Below are positions 16,648 to 24,594 of a DNA stretch of 37,644 nucleotides, piece by piece (position 1 is the first letter of the stretch; the number at the start of each line of letters is the position of its first letter). The notes beneath the pieces were generated by a model. The model was not told the DNA's origin. It did not search any database and saw nothing but the letters and a program-made list of their open reading frames with translations. The position numbers and the translations under genes are program-made. Source of the stretch: Desulfosporosinus sp. BRH_c37 (GTDB lineage Bacteria; Bacillota; Desulfitobacteriia; Desulfitobacteriales; Desulfitobacteriaceae); assembly GCA_001516045.1 (NCBI GenBank), contig LOEW01000164.1:1-37644 (forward strand), read 5' to 3'.

Positions 16648-16720
16648 AACTTGGCTGGCGCCCGAAGACACTGTCTTCGCACGGATTAGCAATCTGTCAG
16701 CCTTAGCGAACAGCCAAGTT
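16648..16720 (-). terminator. branched terminator after the SDR-MFS-SDR operon
   Basis: Outer arms AACTTGGCTG and CAGCCAAGTT (16648-16657 with 16711-16720) enclose a perfect inner hairpin CGAAGAC-ACT-GTCTTCG (16663-16679) and a smaller GATT-AGC-AATC. On the minus strand the outer stem is followed by TTTCTTTA, so it probably ends transcripts from the SDR gene at 16764. The branched form is larger than a normal terminator. Confidence 0.55.
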
Positions 16721-16763
16721 GTTCAAACGTTTGCTTTTTTCATTTCCAAGGAAGGAAACTAAG

Positions 16764-17534
16764 TTACAAAACCGTCTGACCACCGTCGATAGGATAAGAG
16801 CCTCCCGTAATAAAAGAGGCTTTTTGGGAGCCTAAAAACAAGACCAATTGAGCGATTTCTTCAGGTTCACCATACCGTCCGAATGGAATGGTCTGGGTAA
16901 TTAGCTCCTTTGCTGCCTCAGCATTTTCCGGTGCAGCTCCGCTCTCAATCGAACGCATCATACGGGTATTGACAGGAGAAGGACAAATGGCGTTGACGCG
17001 AACTCCGCTTGCGGCGCATTCCAACGCTGCCGTTTTGGTTAAGCCGATTATCGCGTGTTTGGAAGCCACATATGGCGCCAAACCAGGAACACCGAGTAAC
17101 CCCGCCGTTGAAGAGGTGTTTATGATTGATCCAGATTTTTGGTCAAGCATAATAGCCATGACATGTTTTAACCCGTAAAAAACACCTTTGACATTGACGT
17201 TCAGTACCTGGTCCAGACTTTCTGCAGAGATATCAGTGATCATCCCAAACTTACCTTCTACCCCGGCATTATTAAAGAATACATCAATCCTTCCAAAAGT
17301 CTCCTTCGTTTTTCGGACATAGTTTTGTACTTCTTGTTCGTTGGTAACGTTTGCAGAGATTAAAAGACAATCACCTTTCGGTATATTCAGTTCTTCAGCA
17401 ACAGTTTGAAGCATATCCTCATCGAGATCCACCAAAGCCAATTTTGCACCTTCAAGAGCAAAGGCTTTGGCTGTTGCTTTACCAATACCCCCTGCAGCAC
17501 CAGTTATTAATATCACTTTTCCGGAAAAACCCAT
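16764..17534 (-). CDS. short-chain dehydrogenase/reductase (SDR)
   Basis: A 256-residue classical SDR. The cofactor motif TGAAGGIG (about 11-18), NNAG in the central sheet, the catalytic Ser of INTSSTAG and YVASK (Tyr-x3-Lys) are all present, and the C-terminus PIDGGQTVL is typical. The Asp in ALVDLDED after beta-2 suggests NAD rather than NADP. It should oxidise or reduce a hydroxyl/keto group of the pathway substrate or its CoA ester. It is the last gene of the first sigma-54 operon, 112 bases after the MFS gene. A GGAGGAT site precedes the ATG. Confidence 0.9.
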   Translation of the reverse strand: MGFSGKVILITGAAGGIGKATAKAFALEGAKLALVDLDEDMLQTVAEELNIPKGDCLLISANVTNEQEVQNYVRKTKETFGRIDVFFNNAGVEGKFGMITDISAESLDQVLNVNVKGVFYGLKHVMAIMLDQKSGSIINTSSTAGLLGVPGLAPYVASKHAIIGLTKTAALECAASGVRVNAICPSPVNTRMMRSIESGAAPENAEAAKELITQTIPFGRYGEPEEIAQLVLFLGSQKASFITGGSYPIDGGQTVL

Positions 17535-17646
17535 TTCTGATCCTCCTCGTTTGGCATTTTATTACATTATAGAAACAGCTAGGTGTGTGTAAAAAGTTTT
17601 GGTATAGACCTTGCCCTCACACCCCCCTAGTTTACTTCTGAAAAAA

Positions 17647-18906
17647 TTAAGCTGCGATATTTGTCTTTCCTCTCCGCTTCGCGAGGACTTGCGGAGCAGT
17701 CTCTTTAATAAATAAACTAAATACAAATGATACTGCACAAGCTCCTATGACCAAATATAATGTTTGTGTCAAACCATAGAGATCTGCGATCCGCCCGCCG
17801 ATTGCTGGAAACACTGTTGTTCCGACTACCTCACCAAATCCCATTGGTAAGGCAACTGCAGTTGCCGCCAGAGTAAATGGGACACTTTCTGTCGGGATGG
17901 TAGCTAAGTACAAAGGAAAGCTTGATAACCCAAGGTTGAACAGGGCAAAATAGAAAACGAACAGTGCATAATTCGTGCCCATCGGCGCGTTTGCAAACAA
18001 AATCCCTCCCACAAAACCGATGGCAAACAGAATAAGCAACATGGGTTTGCGTCCGATCCTATCTGAATAGATCGGTGCAAGTATTTCACCCACAGCAACA
18101 ACTAGACCCCCAACGCCCATAGTCCACCCGGTTTTTATGGGGCTAAATCCATGCACTTTCATAAGAAAAGAGGGTACAAAGGTAAATAGTACATACAGGT
18201 AAGCCATGGTGCTAACAGCTACGAGAGTCATAAGAATGACGTTCCGATATTTCAAAACGTCCCATATGTGTACTTCTTTGCCTTCGTGCAACAGTACTTT
18301 CTTACCGGTACTTTTTCTAATTCTAATATTTTCTGCTGTTGAAGCGGGCTCACGCATAAATTTGGCCAAAAACAAGGTGAGTAATATTCCTGGAATCGCT
18401 ATAATAAAGAATAACGGACGCCATCCGGTTGAAGCAAGAACATAACCTGCTGCCACTGGTCCTATCGCCATGCCTATTAGTGGAAAAAAGCTCTGGGCAA
18501 TTCCAATATAAAAGCCCCTTTTCTCGGGTGGCGCCTCCTCGGCAATAGCGGCATAGGCCGGGCCATAAACACTGCCGAAAGTCACACCTAATAAAGCTCT
18601 AATGCCAAACATCTGACCGAATGTTAGTGCAAGCCCTGTAAGTCCACTAAAAATATGTTCCGCGAGATTACCCCAGACTGCCCCCAGTCTTCGCCCGTAA
18701 AACTCTGAAAGCGAACCGATAATCCAAGCCCCTAATGCAACTCCTAATCCGTTAGCTGAAACGATAAGTCCGAGTTGAGTAAAGCTAAGTTTCAGGTCAG
18801 GCATGAAACCTTGGGCAGCAACCCCGACCATCATCCTGTCTAAACCGACCAGGCCCCAGGTTAAACCGAATATTAAGGTAAGCTTCCCCACATAAGATAA
18901 TTTCAT
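17647..18906 (-). CDS. MFS transporter, probable uptake system for the pathway substrate
   Basis: A 419-residue major facilitator protein with about 12 hydrophobic helices. The A-motif after TM2 is GSLSEFYGRRLGA, and a second copy after TM8 reads PIYSDRIGRKP. Such spacing and signatures match the anion:cation and aromatic/organic acid symporter branch. It lies between two SDR genes within the operon driven by the sigma-54 promoter at 19834-19848, so import of an organic acid catabolised by the regulon is the likely role. A GGAGGTT site precedes the ATG. The gap to the upstream SDR is only 60 bases. Confidence 0.88.
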   Translation of the reverse strand: MKLSYVGKLTLIFGLTWGLVGLDRMMVGVAAQGFMPDLKLSFTQLGLIVSANGLGVALGAWIIGSLSEFYGRRLGAVWGNLAEHIFSGLTGLALTFGQMFGIRALLGVTFGSVYGPAYAAIAEEAPPEKRGFYIGIAQSFFPLIGMAIGPVAAGYVLASTGWRPLFFIIAIPGILLTLFLAKFMREPASTAENIRIRKSTGKKVLLHEGKEVHIWDVLKYRNVILMTLVAVSTMAYLYVLFTFVPSFLMKVHGFSPIKTGWTMGVGGLVVAVGEILAPIYSDRIGRKPMLLILFAIGFVGGILFANAPMGTNYALFVFYFALFNLGLSSFPLYLATIPTESVPFTLAATAVALPMGFGEVVGTTVFPAIGGRIADLYGLTQTLYLVIGACAVSFVFSLFIKETAPQVLAKRRGKTNIAA

Positions 18907-18966
18907 AATTGAACCTCCATAAACACAAATTTGCAGTTACTTCAATAAGAACTTCATATTAATAAA

Positions 18967-19785
18967 TCAAGTTGCCGTCCAACCACCATCGACCGAGTAG
19001 ACAGAACCAGTACAATAAGCAGAAGCATCGGAAGCAAGAAATAATGCTATTCCCTGGAGGTCTTCCGATTGTCCGAAACGACCTAATAGAGTTCTGTTAA
19101 CAATTTGTTCATGAGCAACGAGGATCAGCGGATCATCAATACCTTCTTGGAGCACCCCTCCACCAAAGTTAGTCCGGATAAATCCGGGTGCAATCGCGTT
19201 TACCCGGATACCCGAAGGTGCAAGTTGAGCTGCTAGAGTCCGAGTTAATTGAATAACGCCACCTTTGGCCGCTGTATAGCCAATCACCCCCAACCCAAAG
19301 TCCCCAACCAGGCCATAGACTGAGGCGGTATTGATTATAGTGCCATTCTTTTGCGCCACCATAACCCTTGCTACAGCACGATTAGTCATAAAAACACCCG
19401 TCAAATTGAGCGCTATGACTCGGTCCCATACGCTTTTGTCATAGTCATGTAAAGGTGCTCCCTGCTCACCAATACCAGCGTTTGCGAAGCAAATATTCAA
19501 CCCACCTAATTGCTTCACGGTTTCCTCAACCATCCACTTGTTATCCTCTTCTTTGCTTACATCAGCTTTAAGCGCAATTACTTTTCGTCCGGTTTCCTTT
19601 GCTAATTTCTTAGCTGAATTTTGAGCTGACTCCAAATTAATATCAACGATTGCCACATCTGCTCCCGCCTCAGCTACCGCACTTGCCATAGCTAGACCAA
19701 TCCCTTCGGCACCTCCCGTAACCAAGACTACCCTTCCATCGAGCCTGAACTTAGCTAATACCGAAATCTTAATCCCTTCCTTCAT
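18967..19785 (-). CDS. short-chain dehydrogenase/reductase (SDR), first gene of the operon
   Basis: A 272-residue classical SDR. TGGAEGIG is the nucleotide motif, DINLES follows beta-2 (NAD-type Asp), and NAGIG, the INTASVYG Ser and Y-TAAK (Tyr-x3-Lys) form the active site; it ends SVDGGWTAT. The start is uncertain: the ATG at 19785 gives MKEGIKISVLAKFRLDGRV, and a TTG at 19803 would add six residues. Neither has a good ribosome site. It is the first gene behind a sigma-54 promoter. With the second SDR two genes downstream it suggests two alcohol/ketone steps, or one step with two stereoisomers, in the pathway. Confidence 0.87.
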   Translation of the reverse strand: MKEGIKISVLAKFRLDGRVVLVTGGAEGIGLAMASAVAEAGADVAIVDINLESAQNSAKKLAKETGRKVIALKADVSKEEDNKWMVEETVKQLGGLNICFANAGIGEQGAPLHDYDKSVWDRVIALNLTGVFMTNRAVARVMVAQKNGTIINTASVYGLVGDFGLGVIGYTAAKGGVIQLTRTLAAQLAPSGIRVNAIAPGFIRTNFGGGVLQEGIDDPLILVAHEQIVNRTLLGRFGQSEDLQGIALFLASDASAYCTGSVYSVDGGWTAT

Positions 19786-19833
19786 CTTAGTTTGAAAGTT
19801 CAATTATTTTTGAATTTTCAATTATATTTAAAT

Positions 19834-19848
19834 GCAACTATTGTGCCA
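19834..19848 (-). promoter_or_regulatory. sigma-54 promoter of the SDR-MFS-SDR operon
   Basis: On the minus strand TGGCAC-AATAG-TTGC is an exact match to the -24/-12 consensus. Transcription would start near 19822. The activator gene lies immediately upstream in the same orientation. Confidence 0.9.
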
Positions 19849-19852
19849 TCTA

Positions 19853-20228
19853 GTGAACTTGTTCAACTAAAGTTGAACATCGAGACTTCGGTGGCATAAG
19901 TCTCCAGTGACGATAGTGTCCAGTGGACATTATCGCCGAAAGCGCACAACCCTTAACGAATACTATCGCGCTGAAGGATTACTTATGCCGAAGGCGCAGA
20001 GCCACTGACGAATACTTTCGCGCCGTAAGATGGAGTCTACCTACTTCGCCGCGAAGTATTCCTTTTGGGATAGGCGGCTTCGGCGAAACCAATCCTCAGC
20101 GCTATCGTATTCGTTTAGGGCCGTGCGCTTCGGCGATACTCTCCACTGGAGACTATCGTCACCGAAGCAGAGCACGGGGTCCCACTCCCACTCCCACTTG
20201 TAGAAGTGGGAGTCTTACGATTGGATAA
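19853..20228. mobile_element. IS200/IS605-like hairpin-ended element without transposase (long copy)
   Basis: The left end has the hairpin GTTCAACT-AA-AGTTGAAC (19861-19878) and the right end ACTCCCACTT-GTAG-AAGTGGGAGT (20190-20213) followed by CTTACGATT. The same two ends occur at 27862-27879 and 27933-27956. Between them lie nested inverted repeats (CTTCGGTG with CACCGAAG, GTCTCCAGTG with CACTGGAGAC) and many GCTTCGGCG-like words; no transposase or TnpB reading frame is present. Hairpin ends and a conserved right end are typical of IS200/IS605 elements and their non-autonomous derivatives. It lies between the sigma-54 promoter and its likely activator site. Exact boundaries are estimated from the two copies. 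Confidence 0.65.
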
Positions 20229-20272
20229 AGGTTAAAATCAGCACGATCTTGGACGAATAAATGCCACACATT

Positions 20273-20309
20273 CTGTCACAGTGTAACAACTGTTGTATCA
20301 ATGTGACAG
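20273..20309. promoter_or_regulatory. candidate activator (UAS) dyad for the AcoR-type regulator
   Basis: CTGTCACA (20273-20280) and TGTGACAG (20302-20309) form an 8-bp inverted repeat with TGTAACA and ACAACTGTTGT between the arms. The TGTCACA word also occurs beside the other sigma-54 promoter. It is 424 bases from the promoter it should serve, but only about 48 if the inserted element is left out. Confidence 0.6.
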
Positions 20310-20317
20310 TAACAAAA

Positions 20318-20350
20318 AACAACAACTGACGGTATCCGTCAGTTGTTGTT
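20318..20350 (-). terminator. terminator of the sigma-54 activator gene
   Basis: A perfect 15-bp stem (20318-20332 with 20336-20350) around a 3-base loop. Read on the minus strand it is followed by TTTTTTGTTA, the usual T-run, 20 bases after the activator's stop codon. Confidence 0.88.
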
Positions 20351-20370
20351 ATGAATTTTATATAAGTATA

Positions 20371-22326
20371 TTACAGGTTTAAGCCAAATTTTTTCATTTT
20401 CCTATAAATTGTCATTCTTGAGATTCGCAGCTGCTGCGCCGCAAGAGTTATATTACCGCCACACTCCTGAAGTACCTGGTTGATCAGCTTAGGGTTAAGT
20501 TCTTTCTGGGTCGCTATTTCTATCTGTTTGGAGTGAGTACTAGTGATCACTCGTTTTTGTTCTGGGAGACAGAGAGCCTGGGTAGAAATAATTGTACCAT
20601 CACTTAAAAAAGCAGCGCGTTCAACCACATTCTTAAGTTCACGAATGTTGCCGGGCCAAGAATAATCCATTAACTTTGCGAGGGCATCCGTATCAAGATT
20701 GTATCTACTATCAAAACGCGCAAGGAAATGTTCTACCAGAAGAGGTAGATCATCTAGGCGGTTCCGTAATGGAGGAAGGAAAATTTCCATACCATTTATT
20801 CGATAATAAAGATCCTCTCGAAAACGCCCGAACTCCACTTCCTGCCGAAGATCCTTATTAGTGGCGCAAATGACCCGTACGTTAACTGGTTTTGTTTTAT
20901 TTGAACCAATCCTCGTAATTAAACCTTCTTCCAAAATCCTGAGGAGATAAACCTGAATCTCTAAGGGCATATCTCCGATTTCATCCAGAAACAAGGATCC
21001 ACCGTCCGCAGCTTCAAATTTTCCTTTGCGGCCACCTTTTTGAGCCCCAGTAAAAGCCCCTTCCTCAAAACCAAACAATTCAGATGCAATTAATTCCTTG
21101 GGGATAGCTCCACAATTTACTGATAAAAAAGTTTGGTCTTTACGACAACTATTATTATGAATTGACTGTGCTACTACTTCCTTACCCGTTCCTGTTTCGC
21201 CGGTTATCAGGACTGTCGCATCAAGCCGTGATGCTTTTTCAGCCAGCTTAATCGTCTTAAGCAATACTGAGTTTTGCCCAACAATCGAGGAAAATGCATA
21301 GCGTGTGCCAGGGGAAAGCATTACTCTGTGGGTCGATGCGACGTTGGTGCGCTCCTGATGAAAAAAGGCAATTCCTCCAATCCTATATTCACCGACGGCC
21401 CAAGGCATTACAGTTACAATAAAGCGCTGTCGTGTTTTACGATAGACAACCGCAAACGATTTATTAAAACATTTAATTAACTCGGATTGTTTAACGGAAA
21501 AATCAAAAATGTTGTCAAGAGCATAACCGGGCTTAGCATCGAACATAGTTTGGGCCAGCTTGTTGATTCTACAGATTTGGCCGTCAAGGTTAAAGATAAT
21601 TCCAGGCTGATCCGCTTTTTCAAACAATAGGTTGAACAAGGTGCCCGATTCTTCTTGCAACCGACCTTGGAGAGCTCTTTCAATTTTCTGGACTTCGCTG
21701 ATCGCCCAGTTCAGATTATGAGCAGGAAAAATATGTCTTTGTGCTGTAATCGTCAGAACCCCCAGAATAACTCCGGAAACAGGTTCCCTGACAGGAGCTG
21801 ACGCACAGTTGCATTTGTGCGCTATTTTACAATAATGTTCAGCTGCAAAGACTTGTACAGCTTTGCCTCTTTCCAAGGCAGTTCCTATGCCGTTCGTTCC
21901 GAAGGCACGTTCACTCCAGTCGGCTCCGGGAACATAATAATCATCTTGGAACTGGTCAAGCAGTTTTCGACTGGATCGGCAATCTAAAATAATACCCTTT
22001 TCGTTACTAAAGGTTACAGCCATATAGTCGTTAGGAAGAGTTTTAACGATATCATCCAAATAAGGGTTCATGGTCTCAAAGAGGACCTTTAGGCGTTCTT
22101 TTTCTGACGAGACTCGGCTATCATCCATTTCTAAAGGGGCATTTTTTAAAGTAAACGGGACGTGCTTCTCTTTCGACCTTTGCCAAGACTGTAAGATTGG
22201 AGAACGCAATAAATTAGGAGAGGAGGTTCCATCGATCATAAAACTTTCCCAAGCATGTTCAATTTTGCTTAGAACCGAACCATAGTCCGATATGGATAAA
22301 AACGGAGTCTCTTCTGTACCAAGCAT
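20371..22326 (-). CDS. sigma-54-dependent transcriptional activator, AcoR type
   Basis: A 651-residue enhancer-binding protein. The N-terminal half is a GAF-type sensor as in AcoR (PGADWSERAFGTNGIGTAL, then a Cys-rich HYCKIAHKCNCASAPV that could bind metal or ligand), followed by a PAS-like segment (GIIFNLDGQICRINKLAQ). The AAA+ domain has Walker A GETGTGKE, the sigma-54 contact loop GAFTGA and Walker B GGSLFLDEIGD. A Fis-type helix-turn-helix (GNITLAAQQLRISRMTIYRK) ends it. The ATG at 22326 with GGAGGTGAG just upstream is preferred to a GTG at 22335. Its two likely target promoters lie directly downstream, so it is the local regulator of the catabolic cluster. Confidence 0.93.
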   Translation of the reverse strand: MLGTEETPFLSISDYGSVLSKIEHAWESFMIDGTSSPNLLRSPILQSWQRSKEKHVPFTLKNAPLEMDDSRVSSEKERLKVLFETMNPYLDDIVKTLPNDYMAVTFSNEKGIILDCRSSRKLLDQFQDDYYVPGADWSERAFGTNGIGTALERGKAVQVFAAEHYCKIAHKCNCASAPVREPVSGVILGVLTITAQRHIFPAHNLNWAISEVQKIERALQGRLQEESGTLFNLLFEKADQPGIIFNLDGQICRINKLAQTMFDAKPGYALDNIFDFSVKQSELIKCFNKSFAVVYRKTRQRFIVTVMPWAVGEYRIGGIAFFHQERTNVASTHRVMLSPGTRYAFSSIVGQNSVLLKTIKLAEKASRLDATVLITGETGTGKEVVAQSIHNNSCRKDQTFLSVNCGAIPKELIASELFGFEEGAFTGAQKGGRKGKFEAADGGSLFLDEIGDMPLEIQVYLLRILEEGLITRIGSNKTKPVNVRVICATNKDLRQEVEFGRFREDLYYRINGMEIFLPPLRNRLDDLPLLVEHFLARFDSRYNLDTDALAKLMDYSWPGNIRELKNVVERAAFLSDGTIISTQALCLPEQKRVITSTHSKQIEIATQKELNPKLINQVLQECGGNITLAAQQLRISRMTIYRKMKKFGLNL

Positions 22327-22704
22327 AAATCTCACCTCCTGAAGGCCTACATATAAATCGATTAACCGATTCTATTGCATTGAAAAAACAGTATATTCAG
22401 ATAAGTATAACTTGTAGCTTCTGTTTTGTCACTTACTATCTCCGAACAGTGGCTTTAAATCACTAATCGATTTAAATCTGTTCTTGAACTGTTATACTCA
22501 ATAATTCAACTCATAACCGTCACCTTCAACTATTACCATAACCGCTTTATATCTTATGGCCCAGTAAAATAGAAATACCAATCCGCTCGGGTAAATGAGA
22601 TTAAGCCAATTTTTCTCGAGTGAAATCCTATAACTCTCTAAATGGACTATTGTTGAAATTAAAGGTTAGTTAAAAACTGAAAGTGTTAAAAAAGGTAGAA
22701 TTAA
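22327..22704. other. divergent intergenic region
   Basis: This AT-rich gap between the activator (minus) and the DinB-family gene (plus) contains no credible gene. An 8-bp inverted repeat TTTAAATC/GATTTAAA with a 7-base loop lies near 22452. The activator's own promoter must lie in the right-hand part, but I could not fix it. Confidence 0.5.
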
Positions 22705-22733
22705 TTGACCTAGATCATGCTAACTGGTAATAT
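22705..22733 (+). promoter_or_regulatory. sigma-A promoter of the DinB-family gene
   Basis: TTGACC (22705-22710), 17 bases, TAATAT (22728-22733). The -35 overlaps TTGAC-CTAG-ATCAT, which loosely resembles an Fnr/Crp-family box. The start codon is about 30 bases downstream, behind AAGGGGG. Confidence 0.7.
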
Positions 22734-22766
22734 TGGGGTAATTAAAAAGTATTAAGGGGGATTAGT

Positions 22767-23270
22767 ATGTTTTTAGCTGTTTCGACCTTTCTACAGGCCT
22801 GGGAGAAAGAAGCGGAATCAACCCAACGAATCCTAGACGCTCTATCAGATGATTCTCTAAACCAATTAGTTACAGCGCAGGATCGTTCACTAGGGAGGAT
22901 CGCTTGGCATCTTGTGACAACTATCCCCGAGATGATGGCTAAAACGGGATTGATCTTAGAGAGTATCAATGGGGATGCCCCGCTTCCAAAGACAGCGAAG
23001 GAGATTTCACATAATTATCGAGAAGTTAGTAATTCATTCGTAACTGCCATTAGAAACCAGTGGAACGATCAGACTCTTTTAGAGAAAAGGGATATGTATG
23101 GAGAGACTTGGATAAATGGTTCTACATTAAGTGCTCTAATTGATCATCAGATCCACCATCGGGGACAAATGACCGTACTAATGAGACAGGCGGGTCTTAA
23201 AGTGCCTGGAATTTATGGTCCTACCAGGGAGGATTGGAGTCAAATCGGAATGGAACCACCTCTAGTGTAA
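22767..23270 (+). CDS. DinB-family four-helix metalloprotein
   Basis: A 167-residue DinB/YfiT-like protein. The metal-binding histidine pattern is visible: His48 in GRIAWHLV, then DHQIHHRGQ with His127 and His131. Four amphipathic helices are predicted from the sequence. Members include damage-inducible proteins of unknown activity and thiol-dependent transferases (bacillithiol or mycothiol S-transferases), so the name does not indicate DNA repair. It is transcribed alone from a good promoter, with AAGGGGG before the ATG. No special context. Confidence 0.82.
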   Translation: MFLAVSTFLQAWEKEAESTQRILDALSDDSLNQLVTAQDRSLGRIAWHLVTTIPEMMAKTGLILESINGDAPLPKTAKEISHNYREVSNSFVTAIRNQWNDQTLLEKRDMYGETWINGSTLSALIDHQIHHRGQMTVLMRQAGLKVPGIYGPTREDWSQIGMEPPLV

Positions 23271-23367
23271 TACATAGACTCTTGATTCTTAAGAACATTT
23301 GGAAATGAATTGGGGTAAGTGTATTCGGAAATATTAACACAGATAACAAGGATAAGGAGTAATTCGA

Positions 23368-24282
23368 ATGCATATACCAAGCGGTAAGCTGAGAATCAAG
23401 ACTGGGAAGGATAAACAAACGCACCTTGAGGTGACAGAAAATGCTGAGTTAATGAAGTTTTTACAAGATGCAATACCCAGTAAAAGCCGAAGCGATATCA
23501 AGTCCCTTCTGGCTCATCGTCAAATTTCGGTAGACAATGAAGTTATTACTCAATACAATCATCCGCTGGAAATCGGTCAAAAGGTTGTCGTAAATTGGAC
23601 TAAAGTGCTGATCGAAAAGCAACCGCAAGGGCTAAATATTGTATTTGAAGACCTACATATTATAATCATCGAAAAACAGGCTGGATTACTCTCGATCGCT
23701 ACTGCTACAGAAAAGGAACAAACAGCCTATAGTATTTTGAGTGAGCATGTAAAAAAAAGAGACCCTAAGAACAAGATCTTTGTGTTGCATCGTCTGGACA
23801 GAGACACATCCGGAGTAATGATGTTTGCAAAAAGCGAGAAAGTACAACAATTACTCCAAAATGCTTGGAAGAAAGTTGTTTTGGAGCGGAGTTATGTAGC
23901 GGTTGTAGAAGGTCTTGTGACCCAAGAGCAAGGTACGATCACCTCCTGGCTGACGGAAAGTAAAGCCTTTATTATGTATTCCAGTCGCACTCCTAATGAC
24001 GGTCAGAAGGCGGTGACCCACTACCAAGTTCTTAAGAAAAATAAAAACTACTCACTCTTGGAGGTCAAACTAGAAACTGGGCGAAAGAACCAAATCCGTG
24101 TCCATATGAAAGATATAGGGCACAGTGTAATTGGGGATAAGAAGTATGGAGCCACCAAGCACCCTATAGGTCGTTTAGGACTTCATGCACGGGTGCTGGC
24201 TTTTAAGCATCCGATCACTGGTGAAGACGTACGTTATGAGTCGGATATTCCGAAGGAATTTTTAAACTTGTTCAGCCAATAG
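23368..24282 (+). CDS. RluA-family pseudouridine synthase
   Basis: A 304-residue RNA pseudouridine synthase. An N-terminal S4-like RNA-binding region (KSRSDIKSLLAHRQISVDN, about 38-56) precedes the catalytic domain with HRLDRDTSG (141-149), in which Asp144 is the nucleophile. LETGRKNQIRVHMKDIGHSVIGD and RLGLHARVLAFKHP are the later conserved blocks. It should modify rRNA or tRNA uridines; the RluC/RluD-type target position cannot be predicted. AAGGAG lies seven bases before the ATG. It may share a transcript with the DinB-like gene 97 bases upstream. A terminator follows about 90 bases after the stop. Confidence 0.93.
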   Translation: MHIPSGKLRIKTGKDKQTHLEVTENAELMKFLQDAIPSKSRSDIKSLLAHRQISVDNEVITQYNHPLEIGQKVVVNWTKVLIEKQPQGLNIVFEDLHIIIIEKQAGLLSIATATEKEQTAYSILSEHVKKRDPKNKIFVLHRLDRDTSGVMMFAKSEKVQQLLQNAWKKVVLERSYVAVVEGLVTQEQGTITSWLTESKAFIMYSSRTPNDGQKAVTHYQVLKKNKNYSLLEVKLETGRKNQIRVHMKDIGHSVIGDKKYGATKHPIGRLGLHARVLAFKHPITGEDVRYESDIPKEFLNLFSQ

Positions 24283-24371
24283 CACATTAGTAAAAGTGAA
24301 GGAGAAATTATGGATATTCAGAGGATAAATTCTTATCCTATCGGATAATATAATTCAGTTAAAAAGAAAAA

Positions 24372-24394
24372 ACCGGGTTTATACCCGGTCTTTT
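24372..24394 (+). terminator. terminator after the pseudouridine synthase gene
   Basis: ACCGGG (24372-24377) and CCCGGT (24384-24389) with a TTTATA loop, then CTTTT. It overlaps the end of the small minus-strand gene at 24379-24501. Confidence 0.75.
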
Positions 24395-24501
24395 CCTACA
24401 TCTTTCCCGATTTTATCAGCGTCAAAAGGGAAGGGAATTTTCTCTGTGTTATCTGGCTTGCGAGATTTATTGTTAGTACTCTTAGTTTTTTTAGAGACCA
24501 T
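24379..24501 (-). CDS. 40-residue charged small protein, unknown
   Basis: A small frame starting at ATG 24501, with AAAGGGGG about 11 bases upstream. The product starts MVSKKTKSTNNKSRKPD, continues TEKIPFPFDADKIGKD and ends KDRV. It is strongly basic at the N-terminus and has no membrane segment. The ribosome site and the organised composition (Lys-rich head, PFPFD, GKD repeat) argue for a real gene. Its TAA lies inside the loop of the hairpin that ends the convergent pseudouridine synthase transcript. It could be a small spore or nucleic-acid-associated protein, but no family is recognised. Confidence 0.6.
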   Translation of the reverse strand: MVSKKTKSTNNKSRKPDNTEKIPFPFDADKIGKDVGKDRV

Positions 24502-24594
24502 TGGCGATTTTACCCCCTTTAAAGTGTCACAGTTAGGATTCTCTGATTATCAAATAATATGCATTGGATTAGACGATAGGAAGGGAGTTGAGAC

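Noticed and set aside
19923..20228. An open frame of about 100 codons in the long hairpin element
   Set aside because: It follows from inverted repeats rich in CGAAGC words; the product has low complexity and no transposase features.
20252..20266. A third sigma-54 promoter (TGGCAT on the minus strand)
   Set aside because: The -12 part reads CGTC instead of TTGC and lies against the activator dyad, so the match is not convincing.
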